This document shows, one piece after another, positions 16,494-24,321 of a stretch of DNA of 64,000 nt. Position 1 is the first letter of the stretch; every line of letters begins with the position of its first letter. Location of the stretch: contig JAPPJO010000135.1 in assembly GCA_028820325.1 (NCBI GenBank), forward strand, positions 1 to 64,000, written 5' to 3'. The stretch comes from Gammaproteobacteria bacterium. Lineage in GTDB: Bacteria > Gemmatimonadota > Gemmatimonadetes > Longimicrobiales > Gaopeijiaceae. The notes below the pieces were generated by a model. That model had not been told where the DNA came from. It was given only the letters and a program-made list of their open reading frames with translations, and did no database searches. The position numbers and the translations under genes are program-made.

Positions 16494-17681
16494 ATGGATC
16501 CGATCGCCAACCCGTTCGCACCCGGGGCGGGATCTCGGCCTCCGGCCTTGGCCGGCCGCAACGAATTGCTTACGTCCGCGAACATCGCGCTACGACGAAT
16601 CCAGGCTGGCCGACACGCGAAGGGCATGATGCTTCTCGGCCTCCGAGGCGTAGGCAAAACCGTCCTCCTCGTCCGCATCGGAGAACTTGCGGAAGCCGCG
16701 GGGTACGTGACCGCCCTGATCGAGGCTCCGGAGGAGCGTCGTCTGGCGGCGCTCCTCGTCCCCAAACTCGGCCGACTCCTTTATCAACTCAGCGGTCGCG
16801 AGAAGGCCCGGGTCCTTGGTAACCGAGCCCTTGGCGCTCTCCGCAATTTCGCCAGCGCTTTCAAGGTCTCCTACGCAGAGTTTGAGGTAGGCGTGATGCC
16901 AGAGCCGGGCCTGGCCGCTTCCGGCGATCTTGAGACCGACCTTACGGATCTCCTGGTCGCGGTCGGAGAAGCAGCCAGAGCCGCCGACAAACCGGCGGCC
17001 CTCCTGGTGGATGAGGTCCAATACCTGTCAGACGAAGACTTGAGTGCACTCATCGTCGCGCTGCACCGAATTAGCCAAACGGGATTACCCCTGATCATGT
17101 TCGGCGCTGGTCTGCCGCAGCTCGCAGCGGCATCTGGCGAGGCCAAGAGCTACGCGGAACGTCTATTCGATTTCCCGGAGGTTGGTCCACTCGACGAAAA
17201 CGCCATAGAAGAGGCCATTCGAGGGCCAATCGAGGAGGCGGGAGCCGAAGTCGCAGACGACGCGCTGTCACAGATCAGTGATCAGACCGAAGGTTATCCG
17301 TATTTTCTTCAGGAGTGGGGAGCGCATTGCTGGAACGTCGCTTCCGAATCACCGGTGACTCTCGATGATGTTGAGTCCGCCAGGGAAAGGGTAATGGCTG
17401 GTCTGGACGCAAGCTTCTTCCGCGTTCGCTTCGACCGCCTCACGCCCAGGGAGCAGGAGTACCTCAGAGCAATGGCGCAACTAGGCCCAGGTCCACACCG
17501 CTCAGGGGAAGTAGCGGCAGAGCTGGGGGTTGCGGTTACGTCGGCAGGACCAATCCGCACGGGCCTGATCCGGAAAGGGATGATCTGGAGCCCTGCCCAC
17601 GGAGAAACGGCGTTCACCGTTCCCATGTTTGATCAATACATGTTGCGCGCGATGCCCGACTGGCGACCGGCAGAGCGGTGA
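16494..17681 (+). CDS. Orc1/Cdc6-like AAA ATPase
   Basis: The 395-aa protein has Walker A GLRGVGKT (49-56), Walker B LLVDEVQYL (about 170-178), a sensor region LIMFGAGLPQL and a C-terminal winged-helix-like part (LTPREQEYLRAMAQLGPG). This layout fits the AAA_16/ATPase_2 group related to Orc1/Cdc6, a broad family whose bacterial members are mostly uncharacterised. They occur widely in mobile and accessory DNA. The gene is followed directly by the S9 peptidase copy 2. A deleted copy of this gene lies at 7366-7542. Confidence 0.8.
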   Translation: MDPIANPFAPGAGSRPPALAGRNELLTSANIALRRIQAGRHAKGMMLLGLRGVGKTVLLVRIGELAEAAGYVTALIEAPEERRLAALLVPKLGRLLYQLSGREKARVLGNRALGALRNFASAFKVSYAEFEVGVMPEPGLAASGDLETDLTDLLVAVGEAARAADKPAALLVDEVQYLSDEDLSALIVALHRISQTGLPLIMFGAGLPQLAAASGEAKSYAERLFDFPEVGPLDENAIEEAIRGPIEEAGAEVADDALSQISDQTEGYPYFLQEWGAHCWNVASESPVTLDDVESARERVMAGLDASFFRVRFDRLTPREQEYLRAMAQLGPGPHRSGEVAAELGVAVTSAGPIRTGLIRKGMIWSPAHGETAFTVPMFDQYMLRAMPDWRPAER

Positions 17682-17713
17682 CCACAACTGCCGGACACCC
17701 GGCGGAGGCACCC

Positions 17714-19933
17714 ATGACGGACAAGCTGATGACCGCGACACGAATTTGTCGGAGCCTCTGGCTGCCTGCTGTCCTTGCCGTCGCCACACTCTTCCCCGCT
17801 CCGGCCATCTCCCAGGTCCCCGCAGAGACGGAAGCCCGCCTCCGTTCCATCTTCGAGGCGAGAGACTTTGACGCCCGGCCGTTCCAGGCGACCTGGCTAC
17901 CCGATGGATCCGCATATACGACCCTGGAGACCCCCTCGGGCGCGTTGCAGCCGGAGTTGATCGCATACGATGCCGCCAGCGGCAGCCGGACAGTCCTCGC
18001 CTCGCTCTCCCAGCTCACGCCCGCCGGTCGCTCGGAGCCCTTGAGCATCTCCGGCTACCAGTTCGCCCCGGACGGCACCTGGGCGCTCCTCGAGACCGAC
18101 ACCGACGGCTTCTGGATGCTCGAACCCGCCACCTCCACGCTGAAGAGGGTGGAGGCGGGCCCCGGAAGCACCGTCTCCCCGGAAGGAGGCCGCATCCTCT
18201 TCAGCCGTGACGGCGATCTTCACGTTTACGACCTCGCGGCCGCTCAAACGACCCGCCTGACCCACACCACCGCCGAATCGGTCTCCAACGGCCGCGCCGC
18301 ATGGAGCCCCGACGGCAACCGTGTCGCCTTCGTCCAGTCCGACGCCTCCGGGGTGCGGATACGCTCCATGCTCGTCCCCACCGACCCCTCGTATCCGGAG
18401 CTCCGGCAGGTCCGGTTCGCGAGGGTGGGCGAGACCATCGCCAGGCTCCGGGTGGGCGTGGTGGACGCCGAGGGCACGGAAGTCCGCTGGATCTCCATCC
18501 CTTCCCCGACCGAGGGCTTCTATCTCGGGCAGGTGAGCTGGGCCGGGAACTCCGAGGAGCTGCTGGTGGAGCAGTTCAGCCGGTTTCGGGACGAACGGGG
18601 CTTCTTCATCGCCAACGTGAGCACGGGTGAGGTCAGCCGGATCTACCACGAGTCCGATCCGGCCTGGGTCATCGCCAGCTATCGCCTGAACGCCGGCCTG
18701 GAGTGGATCCGGGGGGGCGACTCCTTCCTCTTCCTGACCGAAAAGGACGGGTGGCGCCACTCCTGGGTCTATTCGCGCGACGGGCGCGAGGAGCGGCTCC
18801 TGACCCCGGGGCCCGGCGACGTCATGGAGCGCGGGCCGGTTGCCGGCGGGGAGGCCGATGGGGGAGATGGCTGGTTCTACTTCTTCGCCTCGCCCGACAA
18901 CGCCACCCAGCGCTACCTCTACCGTGTCCGCCTGGACGGCGCCGAAGAGCCCGAGCGGGTCACGCCCCCGGACCAGCCGGGAACCCACTTCTACGACTTC
19001 TCTCCCGACCTTCGGTGGGCCTTTCACACATATTCCACATTCGATACTCCCCCGGTCACCGCCCTGATCAGCCTCCCGGACCACCGCGTCGTGCGGGTTC
19101 TGGAGGACAACGACGAACTCCGGCGCCGGGCCGAGGCCACGATCTCCCGCCCCACGGAGTTTCTGGAGCTGGATATCGGGGACGGCGTGGTGATGGACGC
19201 GTGGATGATCAAGCCGCGGGACTTCGACCCCGGCGCGAAATACCCGGTGTTCATCTACGTCTACGGGGAACCGCACGGCCAGACAGTCCTCGACCAGTGG
19301 TCGACCCGGAACAACTACCACCGCGCCATCGCGGACCTCGGATACCTGGTCGTGTCGATCGAGAACCGGGGCACACCGGCGCCGAAGGGTGCGGCGTGGC
19401 GGAGGGCGCCCTTTCCGACGATCGGCGTACAGTCGACGGAGGACCATGCGGCGGGAGTCCGGGAACTCGGCAGGATGCTCCCCTGGGTCGATGTGTCCAG
19501 GGTGGGGATCTGGGGCTGGAGCGGCGGCGGGTCGAACACCCTCAATTCGCTGTTTCGCAAGCCCGATGTCTACCACGTGGGGATTGCCGTGGTCCCCAAA
19601 CCCCAGCCGCACCTCTACAACGCATGGTTCCAGGAGATCTACATGGAAACCCTGGAAACCAACCCGGACGGCTACCGCGTCTCCGCGCCCATCAACTACG
19701 CGGAAGGGCTGGAGGGCGACCTGCTCATCATTCACGGAACCGGCGAAACCAACACGCACCTGGAGATCGTCGAGGGATTGGTGGACCGGCTCGTGGAACT
19801 CGGGAAGACCTTCGACTACTTCACCTACCCCAACCGGAACCACGGACTGTCGGAAGGGGAGGGGACGGCGGTCCATGTTCGCATGCTCATGGTGCGATAT
19901 CTGCTGGAGCACCTGCCGGCGGGGCCGAAGTAG
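17714..19933 (+). CDS. S9-family prolyl-oligopeptidase-like peptidase, copy 2
   Basis: This 739-aa protein has the same design as the 7600-9822 copy: signal peptide, propeller, hydrolase domain with GWSGGGS nucleophile elbow, a Glu in place of the usual catalytic Asp (HGTGETN) and NRNHGLSEG histidine. An upstream in-frame GTG at 17678 overlaps the ATPase stop. I prefer ATG 17714, which aligns with copy 1 and follows GGCGGAGG. Differences from copy 1 cluster in the first roughly 130 codons, around residues 503-520 and at the end. Long identical blocks between suggest recent duplication or gene conversion. Confidence 0.9.
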   Translation: MTDKLMTATRICRSLWLPAVLAVATLFPAPAISQVPAETEARLRSIFEARDFDARPFQATWLPDGSAYTTLETPSGALQPELIAYDAASGSRTVLASLSQLTPAGRSEPLSISGYQFAPDGTWALLETDTDGFWMLEPATSTLKRVEAGPGSTVSPEGGRILFSRDGDLHVYDLAAAQTTRLTHTTAESVSNGRAAWSPDGNRVAFVQSDASGVRIRSMLVPTDPSYPELRQVRFARVGETIARLRVGVVDAEGTEVRWISIPSPTEGFYLGQVSWAGNSEELLVEQFSRFRDERGFFIANVSTGEVSRIYHESDPAWVIASYRLNAGLEWIRGGDSFLFLTEKDGWRHSWVYSRDGREERLLTPGPGDVMERGPVAGGEADGGDGWFYFFASPDNATQRYLYRVRLDGAEEPERVTPPDQPGTHFYDFSPDLRWAFHTYSTFDTPPVTALISLPDHRVVRVLEDNDELRRRAEATISRPTEFLELDIGDGVVMDAWMIKPRDFDPGAKYPVFIYVYGEPHGQTVLDQWSTRNNYHRAIADLGYLVVSIENRGTPAPKGAAWRRAPFPTIGVQSTEDHAAGVRELGRMLPWVDVSRVGIWGWSGGGSNTLNSLFRKPDVYHVGIAVVPKPQPHLYNAWFQEIYMETLETNPDGYRVSAPINYAEGLEGDLLIIHGTGETNTHLEIVEGLVDRLVELGKTFDYFTYPNRNHGLSEGEGTAVHVRMLMVRYLLEHLPAGPK

Positions 19934-20169
19934 GGGGGGACCGCGGCGGACCGCGTCAGTAGTGCACGAGAGCCGGTATCAGCAACCAGCACGTTGACAC
20001 AAGTTGATCGGCTGCGGTAAAATCCGTCCTTGGAAAAACAAGGCCCCTACGCCACGTCCCTGATCCAAAGCGGGTGTTCTCCGCTACGTGGTGTGGGGGC
20101 CGAAGTCTGTCCTGAGGACTCGGGCCAGGAGGATCGATTTCGTGGTCGAACGCGTGGCGGTGCTTCTGG
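19934..20169. other. Spacer with an unassigned open stretch
   Basis: No gene is recognised. An open plus-strand stretch from about 20064 to 20176 encodes residues ending in RRIDFVVERVAVLLDD without an obvious start. It may be the tail of a lost gene upstream of the scar that follows. Confidence 0.3.
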
Positions 20170-20226
20170 ATGACTGACAAGCTGACGTCACTGGTGGGCG
20201 ATGAAACTGACGATTGTGGTTCATGA
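20170..20226 (+). pseudogene. DUF433 antitoxin deletion scar
   Basis: The frame reads MTDKL then TSLVGDE. MTDKL is the start of the intact DUF433 gene at 22852 and (A)LVGDE is its end (about 23040-23058). The DNA of the second part, CACTGGTGGGCGATGAAA, differs from 23042-23059 by one base. About 55 central codons are deleted. The ATG overlapping GGCGATGAAA, which starts the PIN-like toxin at 23054, here starts a HicB-like gene instead. Confidence 0.65.
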
Positions 20227-20365
20227 GGCCGCAGAAGGCGGCTACTGGGCGGAGGTGCCTGCTATTGCCGGGTGCGTTTCCCAAGGCGAGTCGCTCGGCG
20301 AACTACTGGAGAACATTCGGGAGGCGATCGAAGGATGCCTGTCCGTAAACTTCAGAGGCACCTGA
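20201..20365 (+). CDS. HicB-like antitoxin (short)
   Basis: This 54-aa protein (MKLTIVVHEAAEGGYWAEVP, then AIAGCVSQGESLGELLENIR) is the partial-RNase-H-like HicB/UPF0150 fold that neutralises HicA-type mRNA interferases. Such single-domain forms are usually about 65-75 aa, so the C-terminal tip is short. No HicA gene is adjacent. The next 10 codons (MKIVKPRRKP, 20365-20397) match the tail of a gene seen before 23711. It is therefore an orphan antitoxin or remnant. GGTGGG precedes the ATG. Confidence 0.7.
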   Translation: MKLTIVVHEAAEGGYWAEVPAIAGCVSQGESLGELLENIREAIEGCLSVNFRGT

Positions 20366-20393
20366 TGAAGATCGTCAAGCCACGAAGGAAGCC

Positions 20394-20569
20394 ATGACCG
20401 ATGAGAAAACCAGTCCGAAGTCTGCCGGTGCCGTGAACAGCGGGATCGGGCAAAGATCGGTCCGTTACGGATCGCGGTCCGTCTCATCAGGAAGCCGCCA
20501 ACTACGAGCACGAGGCGCTCTGGCTGACGCTGTACCGGGAGGACATCTGCGCCGACATTCTGCCCGTAG
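20394..20569 (+). pseudogene. Internally deleted copy of the 23711 lipoprotein gene
   Basis: The first 10 codons (MTDEKTSPKS) match the start of the gene at 23711. From 20491 the DNA matches that gene's last roughly 25 codons (EAANYEHEALWLTLYREDIC). About 70 bp of unrelated sequence lies between. Roughly 400 bp including the signal-peptide core is missing and the two parts are in different frames. Confidence 0.75.
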
Positions 20570-20608
20570 GCACCACGAGCGGAGAGACGCTCGCCTACTC
20601 CACAACCT

Positions 20609-20779
20609 CATACCGACCGGGCAGGTTGGCGGGACCGTGAAGTACTTCAGCTTGGTGACGGAGTAGCCGGCCGGAAGCAATTGGTACGCCAACCTGACGA
20701 GGTCGAGCCACTTGAACGGCGTTCCCTTGAGGGCACCGTAGTACAAGTTGAAGCCGTCAACATAGACCCGAGTCCGCAT
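20609..20779 (-). pseudogene. NYN-domain RNase fragment fused to a DUF2235 tail
   Basis: ATG 20779 follows AGGAG and opens MRTRVYVDGFNLYYGALKGT, then PFKWLDLVRLAYQLLPAGYS, the start of a LabA/DUF88-type NYN nuclease domain with its first catalytic Asp (VDGFN). After about 50 residues the sequence turns into the last codons of a DUF2235 gene (about 20609-20631, matching 24323-24345: LPGRYEVVE in another frame). Both genes were fused by deletion. The NYN part lacks the remaining acidic residues and should be inactive. Confidence 0.7.
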
Positions 20780-21076
20780 GGGCGACTCCTAATAAAGCAA
20801 GGGCCACTCCAGATGGAGCAGCCCTTGAGCCGACAGCACGCTGCCGGCGGGTATCTACGCCAATCTACAACGCCTTGCTCGGGCCCTCAAGACCGACGCA
20901 GGACAGCTTCGGACGGCCTTGGAAAGCCGCCCGAGAACTCGCAGCTCGTGCGATACCTGAGCCCGGGGCGAGGCATGGGATCGTCGGTGCCGTCGCGAGC
21001 GAAGCCCTTGCCCGCGGACAGCGAGAGCGGCAGGCGCTGACTGCGGCAGCATTCCTCGTCCGATTGCCGTACCGTT
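20780..21076. other. Spacer with possible HTH remnant
   Basis: No intact gene is seen. Around 20850-20920 the plus strand reads LPAGIYANLQRLARALKTDA, a pattern like the end of an XRE helix-turn-helix, but it is not framed by a start. Bases about 21001-21028 match 2808-2835. Confidence 0.3.
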
Positions 21077-21136
21077 CAGTATCATATACACTGACAGTGT
21101 TTACATATGCATTACTGGACCGTACAGGAGCCACAA
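21077..21136 (+). promoter_or_regulatory. hipBA control region, copy 2
   Basis: CAGTATCATATACACTG at 21077-21093 is a near-palindrome (CAGT...ACTG with AT-rich centre). TTGCCG lies upstream and TATACA inside it. AGGAG at 21125-21129 serves hipB. By family knowledge HipB probably binds here. Confidence 0.45.
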
Positions 21137-21511
21137 ATGCCTTCTTACATCCGCGGGACCCTGCCGCTTCCGGTCCGACGCATCCTCAAGAAGCTCGGCA
21201 GCGACATCCGGGACGCCCGGCTGCGCCGCCGCATCCGCGCATCGACGATGGCCGAGCGCGCGCTGATCAGCCGCACGACGCTGTACAAGATCGAACAGGG
21301 TGAGGCGGGCGTCTCCATGGGCATGTACGCCACGGTCCTGTTCGTGCTGGGCATGCACGACGGCATTTCGGAACTGGCCGACCGGACCCGCGACGGGATC
21401 GGGCTCGATTTGCTGGAAGAGCGCCTGCCTCAGCGAGTACGTATGCCCTCGGCCGCGCGACCGAAGGGCGTCACGCGTTCCCCGGGCGCCGACGACCAGG
21501 GCCCGGGATGA
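21137..21511 (+). CDS. hipB: HipB-like antitoxin (XRE HTH), copy 2
   Basis: The 124-aa product is identical to that of 9926-10300, with the XRE helix-turn-helix at about residues 20-75. The same start choice applies (AGGAG before ATG 21137). Its stop overlaps the hipA start as ATGA. Because both antitoxins are identical, each can be expected to repress and neutralise both hipBA copies (inference). Confidence 0.9.
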   Translation: MPSYIRGTLPLPVRRILKKLGSDIRDARLRRRIRASTMAERALISRTTLYKIEQGEAGVSMGMYATVLFVLGMHDGISELADRTRDGIGLDLLEERLPQRVRMPSAARPKGVTRSPGADDQGPG

Positions 21512-22764
21512 TGGACACCCCCGTCCTGGTTCACGTCGATCTGCGGGGCGCCCGCATACGCGTTGGCCGGCTGTGGATACGCGTTCGCGGCGGCCGCGAG
21601 AGCGCGTCGTTCGAATACGACGCGGCGTGGACGGACCATCCCCTGCGCTTTGCCCTCGAGCCCGCGCTGACCGTTGGACCGGGCCCGTACCACACTCGCG
21701 GGAGACTCTTCGGATCCATCGGCGATTCGGCGCCGGACCGCTGGGGCCGGGTTCTCCTCCGGCGCGCCGAAGTCAGGCAGGCGAGGTCGGAGGGGCGCGC
21801 ACCCCGGACTCTGTTCGAATCCGATTTCCTACTTCGCGTCGACGACGAAGTCCGCCTGGGCGCGCTCAGATTCTCGACGCGGGAAGAGGGGCCGTTTCTC
21901 GCCGAAGCGGGCGCGGTGCGCGTTCCTCCGCTGGTCGATCTGCGGCGGCTCATGGCGGCTTCGAGGAGGGTGATCCGCCGGCGCGAAAAGGACGACGATC
22001 TTCGCCTGCTGGTCGGTCCCGGGTCCTCCCTCGGCGGCGCACGGCCCAAGGCCGCGGTCACGGACGCCGGCGGCGAGCTGGCGCTGGCCAAGTTCCCGGG
22101 CACGGAGGACGACCGGGACATCGTGCTCTGGGAAGGGGTCGCCCTTGCGCTTGCGAAGCGGGCCGGGATTCAGGTCCCCGCATGGCGGATGGAAACCGTT
22201 GCCGGAAGGCGAATCCTGATTCTCCGGCGGTTCGACCGCGAGGAAACCCATAGGGTGCCGTTTCTCTCGGCGATGAGCATGCTGGACGCCCGCGACAACG
22301 AGCGGCGATCGTATCTCGAGTTGGCCGACGCGCTGCGCAGTCACGGAGCGGCGGCGCGATCAGACCTCGCCGAACTGTGGAGACGCGTCGTCTTCAGCGT
22401 CCTCATCTCGAACACCGACGATCATCTGCGGAACCACGGATTCCTCTACGAGATCGGGCAGGGCTGGCGACTCTCACCCGCCTACGATCTGAATCCCGTG
22501 CCCACGGACGTGAGCCCCCGGGTTCTCACGACGTACATCGACGAATTCGATGGCACCGCTTCGCTGGACCAGGCGCTGGCCACCGCGGAGTACTACGGCC
22601 TGGGCCCGAAGCAGGCGAGAGGGATCGCGGGCGCAGTGGGGAAGGCGGTTGCCGGGTGGCGGGAGGTGGCCGCGCGACTCGGCGCGTCCAGGCGGGAAAG
22701 CGATCGCATGGAGTCGGCATTGGAGCACGATGATCTTGTGCGGGCTCGGCGGCTTGGCGCGTAA
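21508..22764 (+). CDS. hipA: HipA-like serine/threonine kinase toxin, copy 2
   Basis: This 418-aa protein matches copy 1 exactly over its first roughly 180 residues and then shows scattered changes. All kinase motifs are kept: SSLGGARPKA, SNTDDHLRNHGF and AYDLNP. It ends in RARRLGA, probably the native C-terminus, since the third hipA remnant at 7160-7327 also ends in a LLFGA-like tail. The DUF433/DUF5615 pair follows 87 bp downstream. Confidence 0.9.
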   Translation: MMDTPVLVHVDLRGARIRVGRLWIRVRGGRESASFEYDAAWTDHPLRFALEPALTVGPGPYHTRGRLFGSIGDSAPDRWGRVLLRRAEVRQARSEGRAPRTLFESDFLLRVDDEVRLGALRFSTREEGPFLAEAGAVRVPPLVDLRRLMAASRRVIRRREKDDDLRLLVGPGSSLGGARPKAAVTDAGGELALAKFPGTEDDRDIVLWEGVALALAKRAGIQVPAWRMETVAGRRILILRRFDREETHRVPFLSAMSMLDARDNERRSYLELADALRSHGAAARSDLAELWRRVVFSVLISNTDDHLRNHGFLYEIGQGWRLSPAYDLNPVPTDVSPRVLTTYIDEFDGTASLDQALATAEYYGLGPKQARGIAGAVGKAVAGWREVAARLGASRRESDRMESALEHDDLVRARRLGA

Positions 22765-22851
22765 CGCCGACACGGGCGTCCTGGGGTGCGGAGATGCGGA
22801 GACACGCGCGAGTCAGCTATCGTTAGATCTGACACCCGGCGGGAGGCAATC

Positions 22852-23070
22852 ATGACGGACAAGCTGATCGACAGGAACCCAGACATCCTGGGTGGAACGC
22901 CGGTGTTCAACGGCACGCGCGTCCCGGTGAGGATACTGATGGAGCATCTTGAAGCGGGCGACCGGCTCGACGAGTTCCTCGACGACTACCCGACCGTCAC
23001 GAGAGAGCAGGCGGTCCAGTTGCTTGAGCGCGCCACGATGGCACTGGTCGGCGATGAAAGTACTGCTTGA
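22852..23070 (+). CDS. DUF433 antitoxin
   Basis: The 72-aa protein (DRNPDILGGTPVFNGTRVPV, then LERATMALVGDE) is a DUF433 protein, a small winged-helix-like DNA-binding family paired with PIN-like toxins. GGGAGG precedes the ATG at 22852; an upstream in-frame ATG (22786) adds residues not found in the family. Its end overlaps the toxin gene by 17 bp. An internally deleted copy lies at 20170. Confidence 0.85.
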   Translation: MTDKLIDRNPDILGGTPVFNGTRVPVRILMEHLEAGDRLDEFLDDYPTVTREQAVQLLERATMALVGDESTA

Positions 23071-23380
23071 CGAATCCACGCCGAGGCGGCTCGCATCGTC
23101 GTTTCCGGGTTCGTTCGAGATTCGCACTGTGCAGCGGATGGGTTGGGCCGGTTGCGGGAACGGAGAGCTGCTGCGCCTCGCGGCCAATCATGGATTCGAC
23201 TCCCTCATCACGGTCGATCAAGGGTTCGAGTACCAACAGAATGTTGCCGACCTCCCGATCCCGGTGGTCATCATGATCGCCCGGCGCACGCGGTTGCAGG
23301 AACTGAGACCTCTCGTCGCAGACGTAATCGCGGTTCTCTCTGGCGATCTCGAGCGCCGAATCTACCGCGTGGTGGCCTGA
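23054..23380 (+). CDS. DUF5615 PIN-like toxin
   Basis: The 108-aa protein starts MKVLLDEST and has LITVDQGFEYQQN in the middle, the acidic positions of the DUF5615/Mut7-C PIN-like nucleases. These act as ribonuclease toxins with a DUF433 antitoxin. The ATG at 23054 lies inside the antitoxin gene, so expression is coupled. The pair looks intact. Confidence 0.85.
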   Translation: MKVLLDESTPRRLASSFPGSFEIRTVQRMGWAGCGNGELLRLAANHGFDSLITVDQGFEYQQNVADLPIPVVIMIARRTRLQELRPLVADVIAVLSGDLERRIYRVVA

Positions 23381-23399
23381 CCGCTCACCGGATAGGCGC

Positions 23400-23606
23400 T
23401 TAGCGGCCGGGCGAAGGCTGCCGCGGCGATGAGCCATCGGGTCGCGCCGGTCGTGCGGCCGGCGTGATCTGAGACTGTTTCAGCTTCGTCCGTTCCCGCA
23501 CCTCGCCTCGGGTAACCGGGGCGTGAACGATGGCGGGACCTTCACCCTTCGCGTGGGCCAAGGCTTCGTTCAGGGACTGGATCAGGTCTTCTCCGAACGT
23601 AGTCAT
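23400..23606 (-). pseudogene. Truncated XRE/HigA-like antitoxin
   Basis: AAAGGAG precedes ATG 23606. The first 45 residues (MTTFGEDLIQSLNEALAHAK, then REVRERTKLKQSQ) match the N-terminal part of HigA-like antitoxins. The helix-turn-helix should continue with a recognition helix but runs instead into low-complexity PAARPARPDG and stops. No toxin gene is next to it. Confidence 0.65.
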
Positions 23607-23710
23607 CGCTTCTCCTTTCTCGAGCTATCGATGGCACTCGACGAGTGTGGCCACCGGGCTTGCCGCCTTGAACCGGCGCGTCGAAGATACGTCAAGCCAC
23701 GGAGGAAACC

Positions 23711-24295
23711 ATGACCGATGAGAAAACCAGTCCGAAGTTGACCAGACTGGTGGCTACGGTCGCGGCCGCTCTGGTCTTCGCGTGCTCCGACCCGGTTGAG
23801 GTACAGCACGGGACGCTCACGATCGATCTGCGCAGGGGCGGGAGCTTCGTCTGGCCGCGGGGTGGCGACACGCGCATTACGATTTTGAATGAACTCGACG
23901 ATCAGCGCGGGTTCGCGGGCTTCGAGCTCGATATCGCCGGCACGACCTTCACCGCACGCAACTTCACCACCGACTCGTCTCCGCGCTTCAACGTGCCCGA
24001 CACCGGGCGCATGGCCTTCACGGTCCGGCTGGTGCAGGACGGCCGGATCGTCGCCGGGGGATCCGAGGGGTGGATGCTCGAACCCGAGGCCGAGTGGCGG
24101 CTGGAAGTCAACCGGGCACCCTACCCGCCGTCGGAGGGCTTCAACGGGTTCGGCGACCCCCATCCGCAGTGCAGCTGGTTCTGGTGCTGGGAGAACTGGC
24201 GCTTCCCCATCGCGGAGGAAGCCGCCAACTACGAGCACGAGGCGCTCTGGCTCACGCTGTACCGGGAGGACATCTGCGCCGACATCTGCCCGTAG
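23711..24295 (+). CDS. Putative lipoprotein of unknown function
   Basis: This 194-aa protein has a signal sequence ending LVFACSD, a possible lipobox with Cys24. A beta-rich middle region (GTLTIDLRRGG, GWMLEPEAEWRLEV) and a C-terminal part with CSWFWCW and DICADICP cysteines follow, perhaps disulfide-bonded outside the cytoplasm. GGAGGAA precedes the ATG. A deleted copy is at 20394-20569. I recognise no family. It ends 26 bp before the convergent DUF2235 gene. Confidence 0.6.
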   Translation: MTDEKTSPKLTRLVATVAAALVFACSDPVEVQHGTLTIDLRRGGSFVWPRGGDTRITILNELDDQRGFAGFELDIAGTTFTARNFTTDSSPRFNVPDTGRMAFTVRLVQDGRIVAGGSEGWMLEPEAEWRLEVNRAPYPPSEGFNGFGDPHPQCSWFWCWENWRFPIAEEAANYEHEALWLTLYREDICADICP

Positions 24296-24321
24296 CCAGC
24301 ACGAGAGGAGAGACGCTCGTG

